Positions 1 through 7,400 are shown, counted from the first letter of the stretch. The stretch is 13,778 bases of DNA from an uncultured Pseudomonadota bacterium (GCA_937896265.1 CALBMD010000387.1:1-13778); one strand, 5' to 3'. The notes: a model not told the origin generated them from the letters alone. Translations and numbers: made by a program.

Positions 1-682
1 CAGTTCCTTTAAGGAGGTAATAACACTGATAGACCACGCCTGCGCTACGCCCTATAACAGTCGCAATTGCTGCTCCATTCAAACCAAAGAAGTGGATAAA
101 AATCGGACATAGTAAGATGTTTAAACCACTTGCTAACCAAAGGCTACGCATAGCCATTGTTGCATCACCAACACCTCGAAAAACGCCATTGAGCAAAAAG
201 AGAAGAAGAATTGCCGTACTACCACCGAGCATGATACGGGCAAAACTGGTGCCTTCTGCGACCACTTCCGGAGAAGCTCCCATGGCTTGTAAAATCTCCC
301 CTGCAAAGCTAAACCCAAGCCCTCCCAAGACAACTGAGACAACAATAGCTAGCAGTAAAGATTGAGCTGCCGCATGGGACGCATCTTCCGGTTGCTTCTC
401 TCCGATGCGTCTTGCCACGATAGCTGTAGCACCAGAGCTAATACCAATAGCTGCCGAGTAAATAATAGTTACAACAGATTCGGTCAATGCAACTGTAGCG
501 ATAGCATTTTGCCCTAACTTGCCTACAAAGAACATGTCGACAACAGCAAAGATGCTTTCTAGAGTTAATTCTAGGATCATAGGGATAGCAAGTAAAACTA
601 CTGCTTCAGAAATATCTCCCTTGGTATAGTCTCGTTCTTCCCCGCGCAAAGAGTCGCGGATTGTAGCGAAAAACTTTTTAAT
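1..682 (-). CDS. MATE-family multidrug efflux protein, N-terminal part (cut by the window start)
   Basis: The minus frame is open for about 227 codons and runs off position 1. MATE proteins are inner-membrane antiporters that export cationic drugs using Na+ or H+ gradients. The translation shows the family pattern: a short polar N-terminus (RGEERDYTKGD), a first helix with AIPMILELTLESIFAVVD, then MFFVGKLG, then further helices. NGVFRGVGDATMAM corresponds to the usual 'LRGxGDTxxPM' segment near TM5. About six helices of the expected twelve are visible. The start is odd. The frame opens after a stop at 698-700 and has no ATG before an internal Met deep in the first helix. An ATT at 680-682 lies about 8 nt after AAGG and gives an N-terminus of family-like length. 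TTG at 647-649 is in frame but has no ribosome binding site. The gene may use a rare ATT start or have lost its ATG. The family call is firm and the start is not. Confidence 0.88.
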   Translation of the reverse strand, partial: MKKFFATIRDSLRGEERDYTKGDISEAVVLLAIPMILELTLESIFAVVDMFFVGKLGQNAIATVALTESVVTIIYSAAIGISSGATAIVARRIGEKQPEDASHAAAQSLLLAIVVSVVLGGLGFSFAGEILQAMGASPEVVAEGTSFARIMLGGSTAILLLFLLNGVFRGVGDATMAMRSLWLASGLNILLCPIFIHFFGLNGAAIATVIGRSAGVVYQCYYLLKGT

Positions 683-693
683 AACTTTATCCT

Positions 694-876
694 TTATTTA
701 GGAGATATTTCCATCCTCTCATTGAGAGCCATCTGAAGCAACTCTATTCCAACACTCACAGTTTCAACTTTTTCGCTTTCGTTTCTTCTATATCAGCAAA
801 TATAATTGCCTCGGGCTTCATAGAAAGGTCTTCCCAAACATGATTCTAGCCAAGAGGTGGCAATAGCCTTGACGAT
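694..876 (-). pseudogene. possible frameshifted remnant of a small gene upstream of the MATE gene
   Basis: No single frame is open here, but three protein-like stretches follow one another in order on the minus strand. They are VKAIATSWLE (about 846-873), NHVWEDLSMKPEAIIFADIE running on to ETKAK (about 770-845), and VETVSVGIELLQMALNERME then ISPK and a TAA at 694-696. Joining them needs two single-base indels, one near 843-850 and one in the T5 tract at 769-773. The first stretch is preceded by a strong ribosome binding site (a run of six G on the minus strand, 879-884), but the codon at start distance (874-876) is ATC. The rebuilt product would have about 61 residues. I do not recognise it. 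This could be a decayed gene ahead of the MATE gene or a chance pattern. Confidence 0.22.
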
Positions 877-896
877 ATCCCCCCTAAATGGCAGTG

Positions 897-902
897 TATA
901 CT
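897..902 (+). promoter_or_regulatory. candidate -10 box for hemB
   Basis: TATACT matches the sigma-70 -10 consensus at five of six positions. It would start transcription around 908-910, just ahead of the G-rich ribosome binding site at 914-918. A TTGACG lies at 869-874, but the 22-bp spacer is too long for a standard -35, so only the -10 is proposed. Confidence 0.3.
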
Positions 903-924
903 CGCTAAAAAAAGGGGGACCCAC

Positions 925-1920
925 TTGACTCTTGATGCAACCACTTATCCAATGACATTGCGACGCTTGCGCCAAAATCCAACGCGACGACGCCTTTTTG
1001 CAAATACCCATATCAGTGCTGCTCAACTCATTCAGCCCTATTTTGTTTATCAAGGGCTAAGAGAGTCTCAGCCTCTTGCTAGCCTTCATGGTCAAGAACA
1101 ACACTGCCTTGACTCTCTTTGCCGCCGTATTGAATATGGGCTTGAGCGTGGGATAAGCTCTGTTATGCTGTTCTTTGTCCCTGAAAAAAAAGCTACTCAC
1201 GACTTCGACTTTAGCTTTGACGCTGACGTTCTATCAAAAGTAAAAGCAAAATTCGGTGATAGCTTAAACCTCCTCGTCGACGTTTGCCTTTGCTCCAATA
1301 CAGCCAGCGGCCACTGTGGCATTATTAATAGCCAAGGCCATATAGACAACGCAGGCTCTGTGCTAGAGCTTGCTAGAAAAGCAAAGATCTATGCTAGCGC
1401 TGGTGCTGACGGCGTTTGCCCGTCTGATATGATGGACGATCGCATTGCAGCTATCCGCAGTACTTTAGACGATTCGCAACTAAGCAATACCCTTATTGTT
1501 AGCTACTCAAGTAAGTTTAGCTCTGCTTTCTACGGCCCTTTCCGTGCAGCGGCAAAATCAACACCAAGCTCAGGGGACCGTAAGTCCTACCAGCTAGACC
1601 CAGCAAATAGCCGAGAAGGCCTACGTGCCGCTCGCCGAGATGCTGCTCAAGGCGCTGATGTGCTCATGGTAAAACCAGGTTTGGCTTATCTTGATATTAT
1701 CTATCAGATCAAACATGACCCAGAGTTGGCCCATATACCACTGTGTGCTTATCAAGTCAGTGGTGAATACGAAAGTTTACAGCTTGGAGCAAAACATGGC
1801 CTTTTCCATTTTGCTACAGCTTATCTTGAAACTCTTATCGCTTTGCGCCGTGCTGGTTCTGACATGATTATTACTTATGGAGCTAATGACTTTACCTCTC
1901 TCTTTGGTACCTCAATATGA
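925..1920 (+). CDS. hemB: porphobilinogen synthase (delta-aminolevulinic acid dehydratase)
   Basis: HemB condenses two 5-aminolevulinate molecules into porphobilinogen in the cytosol, the first common step of tetrapyrrole synthesis. Counting from TTG at 925, the two lysines of the active site are visible: K197 in SYSSKFSSAFYGPFR and K250 in VLMVKPGLAYLDII. K250 is the Schiff-base lysine. The metal site DVCLCSNTASGHCG holds three cysteines (C121, C123, C131), so this should be a zinc-dependent enzyme. CPSDMMDDRI is the family 'APSDMMDGR' segment with Ala replaced by Cys. The length, 331 residues, is normal. The start is ambiguous. TTG at 925 has a G-run ribosome binding site (914-918), while ATG at 952 gives a more typical N-terminus (MTLRRLRQNPTRRRL) but lacks one. 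The TGA stop overlaps the hemE ATG, which implies an operon and translational coupling. Confidence 0.97.
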   Translation: MTLDATTYPMTLRRLRQNPTRRRLFANTHISAAQLIQPYFVYQGLRESQPLASLHGQEQHCLDSLCRRIEYGLERGISSVMLFFVPEKKATHDFDFSFDADVLSKVKAKFGDSLNLLVDVCLCSNTASGHCGIINSQGHIDNAGSVLELARKAKIYASAGADGVCPSDMMDDRIAAIRSTLDDSQLSNTLIVSYSSKFSSAFYGPFRAAAKSTPSSGDRKSYQLDPANSREGLRAARRDAAQGADVLMVKPGLAYLDIIYQIKHDPELAHIPLCAYQVSGEYESLQLGAKHGLFHFATAYLETLIALRRAGSDMIITYGANDFTSLFGTSI

Positions 1921-2939
1921 GCCTATTTGAAAGACGACAAAACAAAGTACCTGTCTGGTTCATGCGTCAAGCGGGACGCTATCACAGCCATTACCAAGCA
2001 ATTCGCAAACGCCATAACTTTATGGACATGTGCAAGGATCCAGTTTTAGCCTGTGAAATTACTATGGGACCTATCCAGGACTTTGATTTCGATGCAGCGA
2101 TCTTATTTTCGGACCTTCTCTTTCCCCTTGAACATTTGGGCCTTGGACTTGATTATGACTCTGGTCCACCGCGACTAGCTCAACGTTTAGATACATTAGA
2201 TCAAGTACAATCCTTACAAGCAATAGCACCTGCCGAAAAATTTTATCTCTTTCAGAAGGCTGCGTTACAGAATATTCGTCGCCAACTAGCTTCCGAAAAG
2301 ACGCTACTTGGTTTTGTAGGAGGCCCTTTTACTCTCTATACCTACGCTGTAGAAGGCCAACATGCTGGCAACCTCGTGAACTCAAAACTAGGTTTGTATG
2401 ATGGACGATTCGAAGCTTTTGTCGGTAAACTTCTACCTTCCTTACTTACAGAAATGAGATTACAGGCTGATGGTGGTGCCGATACAATTTGTATTTTTGA
2501 TACGGCAGCCGGTGAATTATCAGTCGGTGACTATCGTGATTTTGTCGCTCCAATCCTGCGGAGCATAGCTGTAATGTTTAAAGCAACAAACCCTGCTATG
2601 CAGCTTCTTTATTACAGCAAACTTACCCATCTGGCTCACCTAGAGGCTTTGAACTGCCCTGATTTTGATGCTCTAGGTATTGACTGGCGCTTTGACTTAC
2701 CAACAGTGTTCGAGCGCCTTGGAGAGAATTACTTTATCCAAGGTAATCTTGATCCTGCATGGCTTTCGTTGCCTTGGCCTTCTCTTGAAAGCAAAATAAA
2801 AGAGATGTGGCGATCTGTTCCAGCCATCTGGCGCCATAAATGGATAGCTGGCCTTGGCCATGGCGTGCTACCCCAAAGCCGCGAGGACAACGTCCGCAAC
2901 TTCGTCAGACTCTGGCATCAGCTGGGCCGGTCTTCGTAA
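1917..2939 (+). CDS. hemE: uroporphyrinogen decarboxylase
   Basis: HemE removes the four acetate carboxyls of uroporphyrinogen III to give coproporphyrinogen III, in the cytosol and without a cofactor. The N-terminal signature VPVWFMRQAGRY (residues 11-22) is present with the substrate-binding arginines R17 and R21. The catalytic aspartate is D66 in FSDLLFPLEHLG. GGPFTLYTYAVEG (135-147) carries the active-site tyrosine region (Y143). QGNLDP (275-280) and GLGHGVLP with H315 (312-319) are the expected C-terminal motifs. The 340-residue length is typical. Its ATG overlaps the hemB stop by four bases (ATGA), so the two are almost certainly co-transcribed. A small GTCTT/AAGAC hairpin spans the stop codon but has no U-tract, so a terminator there is doubtful. 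Confidence 0.97.
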   Translation: MSLFERRQNKVPVWFMRQAGRYHSHYQAIRKRHNFMDMCKDPVLACEITMGPIQDFDFDAAILFSDLLFPLEHLGLGLDYDSGPPRLAQRLDTLDQVQSLQAIAPAEKFYLFQKAALQNIRRQLASEKTLLGFVGGPFTLYTYAVEGQHAGNLVNSKLGLYDGRFEAFVGKLLPSLLTEMRLQADGGADTICIFDTAAGELSVGDYRDFVAPILRSIAVMFKATNPAMQLLYYSKLTHLAHLEALNCPDFDALGIDWRFDLPTVFERLGENYFIQGNLDPAWLSLPWPSLESKIKEMWRSVPAIWRHKWIAGLGHGVLPQSREDNVRNFVRLWHQLGRSS

Positions 2940-2970
2940 GACTATAAGAGAGTTCTGATTGATAAAACTC

Positions 2971-3011
2971 AATATATCGATCAAAATAATAGTATCTATG
3001 ATCGATATATT
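2971..3011. promoter_or_regulatory. perfect 12-bp inverted repeat in front of the fic gene (candidate operator or mRNA hairpin)
   Basis: The arms AATATATCGATC (2971-2982) and GATCGATATATT (3000-3011) are exact reverse complements separated by 17 bases. The right arm ends at 3011, and the AGGAGA ribosome binding site begins at the next base (3012-3017). As DNA it could be an operator with half-sites about 29 bp apart. As RNA it would put the ribosome binding site at the foot of a hairpin. The protein downstream has a C-terminal helix-turn-helix-like region, so autoregulation is a reasonable guess. Confidence 0.6.
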
Positions 3012-3025
3012 AGGAGATATCCCTC

Positions 3026-4123
3026 ATGTCTTGGGTCTGGCAGCTGGCTAATTGGCCGAATTTTTCTTACAATTCCAACATCTTAAAAGAAAGAGAAGCC
3101 AAATTTTGGCAAGAAAGCGGCTATCTCAAGGGCCTTTTTCAAGCCTTAAACCCCAGCACAGTACTCAAGGCACAAGCTGAACTAATTGAAGCTGAGGCGC
3201 TACAAACTAGCGCCATTGAAGGTGAAGTGCTTCGACGCTCCAGCGTGCAGCATTCTATTCTCAGGGAGTTTGGCCTTCGCCATAAACCACAGGAAATTCG
3301 CCTACGAGAAAACGGCATCGTTGCAGTCCTTGCCGACTGCTTTCGTCAATATAATGCCCCTTTGACCCACGAAGCCATTTGTCACTGGCATCAATCTCTC
3401 TGCGCTTATCAAGGCGCTGCCAGTCAGCTAGGACACTACCGCCAAAGTACTGAACCTATGCTTATTCTTAGCGGCAGCATCGGCCGAGAAAAAATCATCT
3501 ACGAAGCGCCTCCCTCTCCAAGCATTAGGGTAGAAATGGGACATTTCATGAGAAAATTTCATCAGATGCACCAAGATCCTAATATTGGACCTTTAGAGCG
3601 TGCAGCCTTAGCGCACCTCCATTTTGAATGCATCCACCCTTTTGTTGATGGCAATGGCAGAATAGGACGCACAATAGTTGAAAAATCCTTAGCTTTATCA
3701 CTAGATACTCCCTATTTTGCTGCACTTTCCTCAACGATTCAAAAAGATAAGAGAAGCTACTATCAAGCTCTAGCGAGCTGCAACCAAAGCCTAGACGCCA
3801 ATACCTTTCTCAACTATTTTGCTGACCTTATTCTAGCAGCGCAGGGTGCCACTCGCATCATTTTCGACACAGTTCTAGCGCGCACTAAGTGGTTTACCGA
3901 ATTTGCTGATAAGCTAAATCCACGACAACTCAAAGCAGCTAAGAAAGTTTGGGCTGCTGAGCCCAAGGGCTTTGACGGAGGTCTTAGTTCCGAAAAATAT
4001 ATCGCTATTACAAATGCCTCAGCCGCGACGGCCACCCGTGATTTACGTCATTTAGTAAGTATTCATGCATTCCGCAAAACTGGTGAGAAGAAAGGCACTC
4101 GCTATTGGCTAGTGCGCATATAG
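3026..4123 (+). CDS. Fic-family protein (probable AMP transferase) with N-terminal DUF4172-type and C-terminal winged-helix-like regions
   Basis: Fic enzymes transfer AMP (or another nucleotide moiety) from a nucleotide to a hydroxyl side chain of a target protein. The core motif HPFVDGNGRIGR (residues 204-215) is complete: catalytic H204, metal-binding D208, phosphate-binding N210, R212 and R215. The autoinhibitory motif lies N-terminal to the core as TSAIEG (61-66), with E65 expected to block ATP binding. That makes it a class II Fic protein. Residues 1-85 resemble the DUF4172 domain often fused to Fic. Residues about 298-362 (LNPRQLKAAKKVW, then SSEKYIAITNASAATATRDL, then KGTRYWL) look like a winged helix that could bind DNA. 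The ATG at 3026 has AGGAGA 8 nt upstream. The gene starts 86 bases after hemE behind a perfect inverted repeat, so it probably has its own control. The target is unknown. No antitoxin partner is seen, as expected when the inhibitory helix is built in. Confidence 0.94.
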   Translation: MSWVWQLANWPNFSYNSNILKEREAKFWQESGYLKGLFQALNPSTVLKAQAELIEAEALQTSAIEGEVLRRSSVQHSILREFGLRHKPQEIRLRENGIVAVLADCFRQYNAPLTHEAICHWHQSLCAYQGAASQLGHYRQSTEPMLILSGSIGREKIIYEAPPSPSIRVEMGHFMRKFHQMHQDPNIGPLERAALAHLHFECIHPFVDGNGRIGRTIVEKSLALSLDTPYFAALSSTIQKDKRSYYQALASCNQSLDANTFLNYFADLILAAQGATRIIFDTVLARTKWFTEFADKLNPRQLKAAKKVWAAEPKGFDGGLSSEKYIAITNASAATATRDLRHLVSIHAFRKTGEKKGTRYWLVRI

Positions 4124-4296
4124 CTGAGCTGTATCTCGGATATGAAGTAGATTTAGGATGAAGTTTTTTGCAGCTGTTCCAAGAAAATCTGTGGTTGTAA
4201 AATATTCCTCAACCGAGTATTTTCATACAAAATCCCCCACATTATCTGTATACCTTCTTTAATTTGCAATGCTCTTCCTAAAACACTGGAGAAATA

Positions 4297-5532
4297 ATGT
4301 CTCATCGTCCTAAGCGTTGGACAGCGACTGAGCTGTATCAACTGTTTTTAATTATTGTCATTTTTGCTGCTGCCTGTTTGGAAACAGACATCTATTTACC
4401 GGCTTTTCCAGATATAATGGCTTATTTCGGGGTAAGTGAAACCAAGATTCAATGGATTTTATCCTGGAACTTTATAGCTCTCTGTATCTCAGGACCCATC
4501 TATGGCCCCTTATCCGACTCCTTTGGGCGGAAAGGACCGTTAACCGTTGGCCTAACTCTATTTCTGATAGGCAGCATCATAACTGCTTTCGCAAACTCCT
4601 TTGAATGGCTGCTTTTAGGGCGAGTCTTACAGGGTCTTGGAGCTGGTGGCTGCTTTGCAATTGGTGGAGCTATTATTTTCGATGCTTTTCAAAAAGATAA
4701 AGCTGTGCTGGCTTTGAACCGTATCAATGTCATTATACCGTGTTTATTAGGTGCCGCTCCTATGCTTGGTGGCTTTTTGAACATCCACTTTGGCTTTCGA
4801 TCAAACTTTATCTTTGTCTGTCTGCTAGTCTTTATCAGTTGGCTTTTGTTTGTAGCTACATTTAAAGAGACACTTTCTTCTACCCAGCGCAAAACCATGA
4901 GCCTTAAGCTACACAGCCAAGATTTCATGCGCATCTGTCGCAATAAGAGTTTTTGGCAATTAAATCTAATAATATCGCTCCTGTTTACTGTATACATAAG
5001 TTTCCTCTCAATAAGTCCTGTGCTGTTTATGATAGGGTTTGGCATTGCCAAAGATGTCTATCCCTTGTTTCAAGGAACAATCATTGCTGCTTGGCTAGTA
5101 GCTAGTTTAGGCGCTGAAGCTATGCTAGAGCGGTTAGGGGAGCATGGAATGAAAAAGCTTGGATCAACGTGCTTGGTTGCTAGCTTAATATTATTTATCT
5201 TATGCTTGGCTTTTGCAGCTCGCAACCCCCTACTTCTGACAGCATCTTTATCTATCTTCGCGCTTGGTTTTAATTGGGTACAAACACCCTGTTTTATTGA
5301 GATCATGAACATTATGCCTGATCTCAAAGGGTCAGTTTCTGCACTAATTACTAGTATCCGACTCCTGTTGTCAGCTTTAGCGGTGGCGCTAGTAGGTGCT
5401 TTATACAATGGAAGTATTGCTTCCTTTGCTTATATATTTTTTGCTGCAATGGCTGTTATCTTGCCCATTCTATGGCATCGAAACAGCAACACTCAAATAT
5501 TAAGTAAGAGTATGCTTTACAAAGAAAACTGA
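4297..5532 (+). CDS. MFS drug-resistance transporter, Bcr/CflA-like (DHA1 type)
   Basis: This is a 411-residue inner-membrane protein with about twelve hydrophobic segments. It probably exports small molecules or drugs by proton antiport. Segment 1 carries ETDIYLPAFPDIMAYF (29-44), the usual TM1 signature of the Bcr/CflA group. MFS motif A is present between helices 2 and 3 (GPLSDSFGRKGP, 70-81). Motif B is LLLGRVLQGLGAGG with R109 (105-118), and the drug/H+ antiporter motif C region appears as LGAAPMLGGF (151-160). The ATG at 4297 follows GGAGA at 4288-4292. The gene is 173 bases after fic, and I see no strong promoter or terminator in that gap. The substrate cannot be told from sequence. 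Sugar or amino-acid uptake is unlikely given these motifs. Confidence 0.9.
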   Translation: MSHRPKRWTATELYQLFLIIVIFAAACLETDIYLPAFPDIMAYFGVSETKIQWILSWNFIALCISGPIYGPLSDSFGRKGPLTVGLTLFLIGSIITAFANSFEWLLLGRVLQGLGAGGCFAIGGAIIFDAFQKDKAVLALNRINVIIPCLLGAAPMLGGFLNIHFGFRSNFIFVCLLVFISWLLFVATFKETLSSTQRKTMSLKLHSQDFMRICRNKSFWQLNLIISLLFTVYISFLSISPVLFMIGFGIAKDVYPLFQGTIIAAWLVASLGAEAMLERLGEHGMKKLGSTCLVASLILFILCLAFAARNPLLLTASLSIFALGFNWVQTPCFIEIMNIMPDLKGSVSALITSIRLLLSALAVALVGALYNGSIASFAYIFFAAMAVILPILWHRNSNTQILSKSMLYKEN

Positions 5533-5666
5533 TAACAACCTGCTGTGGATATTTCACTTTAAATCTAGGGCGTTCTAGAACAAAATAAAAAAGCTAAATC
5601 TTTCTCAAAATATGCCGATAGTGCAACTAGCTTTGGTGTCTAAAAGACTTTTTCTTAGGATCTCGT

Positions 5667-7229
5667 ATGCTTAGTTTACCTATACGGCTAATTAATTCTA
5701 AAAAATTGCTAATTTGTTTTTTTGTACTGACAAGCCTTGGTTGCCGAGAGGATAAAGTAAATAGAAAGTCAGATTTGAACTTAACAAGTACATCAGATGA
5801 TACAAGCTCGTCTGGAGACGATACAAGCTCATCTGGAGACGATACAAGCTCGTCTGGAGGCCATGCAAGCTCGTCTGGAGGCCATGCAAGCTCGTCCGGA
5901 GGCCATGCAAGCTCGTCTGGAGGAAACTCTGGAGGGAGCACTTCTAGTAGCCTTACTGGCAACTCATCTGGAGGAGGTACATCAGGTGATTCAGATGAAG
6001 AGGAATCTAACGTTAGCAGTACCGGCGGCGGCACTGGTGGTACTACAATACCTCTAGTGCTTAGTGGATCGCTAACGTTTCCATCGTCAGTGAGTAGTGG
6101 GACAGTTGAATGGGATAAAATAGGTCCGTTGCTATTCATCAGAGGTAAAGTACCTAGTTTAGCTACATCTAGAGAGCAGCATATAAGCTTTGAGTACATC
6201 AAAAATACAGTTGCAAATTTCCCAGGTTATACATCGGCACCACACTGCCAAGTAAACTTATCAAAAAAAGCTACTTCACTGCCCGCTTCATTTGCTATTG
6301 GAGTACAGCCTGATATAACCGCAACGAATGGATTTACGATCCGAAGCTATGGAGCTATAGATGCACCTGTTCTTTGGTCATGCATAGGTTCAACTACTTA
6401 TACTCAAAGTGGTGGAACCGTGAGCTTACCTACGCTTAGCGGCTCTTTGACCTTTGGTAGCGCTGCTTCTGGGGTTGGCCCGGCTGAATGGAAGCAAATA
6501 GGCCCGTTATTATTTACCAGCGGTAAATATCCAGGCGTTTCCAGCAGCACATCTAGAAATTTAGGAAAATATATAGATTTTGACTATTTATATACCCCAC
6601 TAACACCAGGTACTCCATCAACATTTCCAGGGTACAGCACAGAACCAGTTTGCCAAGCAAATATAACAGCTGCAAAAATCACAACTACAGGGGTAACCAC
6701 AGGCTTCTATGCTCTTGGAGCTGCAGCTAATACAGAAATAGGGTCAAATTATCAAGTTCCGCACGGATTCTCTATTAACCCTCATAATATAACCAACGAT
6801 ACCGATGCTACCTGGTTATGCATTGGTCGTCCCGGCACTAGAGCTACAGCAGCAGCAACAACAGTAACAATTAGCAGCGGGTCTGTAACTTTTTCACAAG
6901 CAGCATCAGGAAAAGGGGAAGCTAATTGGGCTAAAATTGGCTCATTGTTAGTAGCCAGAGGTGTAGTACCTAATTTAGATGCAGGAACAAGCCAATATAT
7001 CGATTTTTGGTACATGAGAAACAGCCCTGGCTTTCCAGGGTATAGAGAAGAACCACGTTGCCAAGTCACATTGGGCTCTTCAAATAATAATGAATCAAAC
7101 TCTTTTGGAGCAACTCCTAATGCTGCAACTAGCGCTAACCCAGATGCTCACAAACTTGGATTTACGATCAATTCTCATAATGCAAAAATAGGCGACGCTA
7201 TTTGGTCATGTATTGGAACATCAAACTAG
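5667..7229 (+). CDS. predicted lipoprotein with Ser/Gly tandem-repeat linker and three copies of an unrecognised domain
   Basis: The N-terminus has a lipoprotein-type signal: basic residues K12 and K13, a hydrophobic stretch (14-24), then LTSLGC with C26 as likely lipidated residue. The box (SLGC) departs from the canonical L-A/S-G/A-C. Residues 45-86 are six 7-residue repeats, DTSSSGD changing to HASSSGG, within a Ser/Gly linker to about residue 127. The rest is three related domains at about 131-243, 257-387 and 404-517. Each has LSGSLTF or GSVTF, a W..IG.LL segment, FPGY, a Cys before an N- or T-containing strand, a GF.I....N segment (less clear in the first copy), and W.CIG. Each therefore has two conserved cysteines (C194/C239, C329/C385, C465/C515) that could pair. 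I recognise no family. It is probably anchored in the outer membrane with the domains held away by the linker. The ATG at 5667 follows TTAGGA (5655-5660). Confidence 0.8.
   Translation: MLSLPIRLINSKKLLICFFVLTSLGCREDKVNRKSDLNLTSTSDDTSSSGDDTSSSGDDTSSSGGHASSSGGHASSSGGHASSSGGNSGGSTSSSLTGNSSGGGTSGDSDEEESNVSSTGGGTGGTTIPLVLSGSLTFPSSVSSGTVEWDKIGPLLFIRGKVPSLATSREQHISFEYIKNTVANFPGYTSAPHCQVNLSKKATSLPASFAIGVQPDITATNGFTIRSYGAIDAPVLWSCIGSTTYTQSGGTVSLPTLSGSLTFGSAASGVGPAEWKQIGPLLFTSGKYPGVSSSTSRNLGKYIDFDYLYTPLTPGTPSTFPGYSTEPVCQANITAAKITTTGVTTGFYALGAAANTEIGSNYQVPHGFSINPHNITNDTDATWLCIGRPGTRATAAATTVTISSGSVTFSQAASGKGEANWAKIGSLLVARGVVPNLDAGTSQYIDFWYMRNSPGFPGYREEPRCQVTLGSSNNNESNSFGATPNAATSANPDAHKLGFTINSHNAKIGDAIWSCIGTSN
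5799..5924 (+). repeat. 21-bp tandem repeat, six units, coding (minisatellite)
   Basis: Six head-to-tail 21-bp units, each around the core ACAAGCTCGTCTGGAG or GCAAGCTCGTCTGGAG, encode 7-residue units. Units 1-2 encode DTSSSGD, unit 3 DTSSSGG and units 4-6 HASSSGG. Units 4-6 are nearly identical (one C/T change in unit 5), which fits recent slippage. A change in unit number keeps the frame, so linker length could vary between strains. Confidence 0.9.
6057..7217 (+). repeat. three diverged copies of a ~110-130-residue domain within the lipoprotein
   Basis: Copies lie at about 6057-6395, 6435-6827 and 6876-7217. They share the same order of motifs at protein level: Gly-Ser-Leu/Val-Thr-Phe, then EW or NW with KIG, QIG or AKIG and LL, then a ..[YF].Y segment, FPGY, Pro-x-Cys-Gln, GFxI (less clear in the first copy) and W-x-Cys-Ile-Gly. 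The DNA has diverged, so this is an old internal triplication, unlike the recent 21-bp repeat in the linker. Confidence 0.75.
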
Positions 7230-7256
7230 TCTTTGGCTCTAAAGCGCCAAAGACTA
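7227..7256 (+). terminator. strong hairpin at the lipoprotein stop codon (candidate terminator)
   Basis: An 11-bp perfect stem (TAGTCTTTGGC at 7227-7237, GCCAAAGACTA at 7246-7256) with an 8-base loop begins at the TAG stop itself. No U-tract follows on either strand, so intrinsic termination is uncertain. It may instead stabilise the 3' end of the message. Confidence 0.45.
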
Positions 7257-7292
7257 ATAAACAATAAATAACCCACCGCCGAGCAAAACTAC

Positions 7293-7321
7293 TTGCTCTA
7301 CAAAATCAGCACATCTAAATT
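7293..7321 (+). promoter_or_regulatory. candidate sigma-70 promoter for hemL
   Basis: TTGCTC (7293-7298) and TAAATT (7316-7321) are separated by 17 bases and lie about 80 bases ahead of the hemL start. The -35 half is also one arm of a small GAGCAA/TTGCTC inverted repeat (7281-7298). The match to consensus is moderate. Confidence 0.25.
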
Positions 7322-7400
7322 CACAATCCAAAAGAGTCTAGAGGCTTAGCCAAAATCTAACTCTTTGCGCATTTTTCTATCGCTAGTCTAAGGAAAGTTT

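Noticed and set aside
793..1053. 86-codon minus ORF across the hemB start
   Set aside because: Its upstream half is antisense to conserved HemB codons. Only the part below about 876 may be a gene remnant, which is listed separately.
4153..4341. 62-codon minus ORF between fic and the MFS gene
   Set aside because: It overlaps the start of the MFS gene and has no supporting ribosome binding site or recognisable motif.
5572..5581. 10-bp palindrome GTTCTAGAAC upstream of the repeat lipoprotein
   Set aside because: It is a single short palindrome with no second copy nearby, so there is not enough to call an operator.
5799..5924. CRISPR array
   Set aside because: Units are contiguous with no spacers and are translated in frame.
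5627..6202. 191-residue minus-strand ORF with PPDEL repeats, plus other open frames (5698-5910 minus, 5797-6057 plus)
   Set aside because: They are by-products of the 21-bp repeat, whose length is a multiple of three. The plus frame has a lipoprotein signal, a ribosome binding site and three homologous domains.
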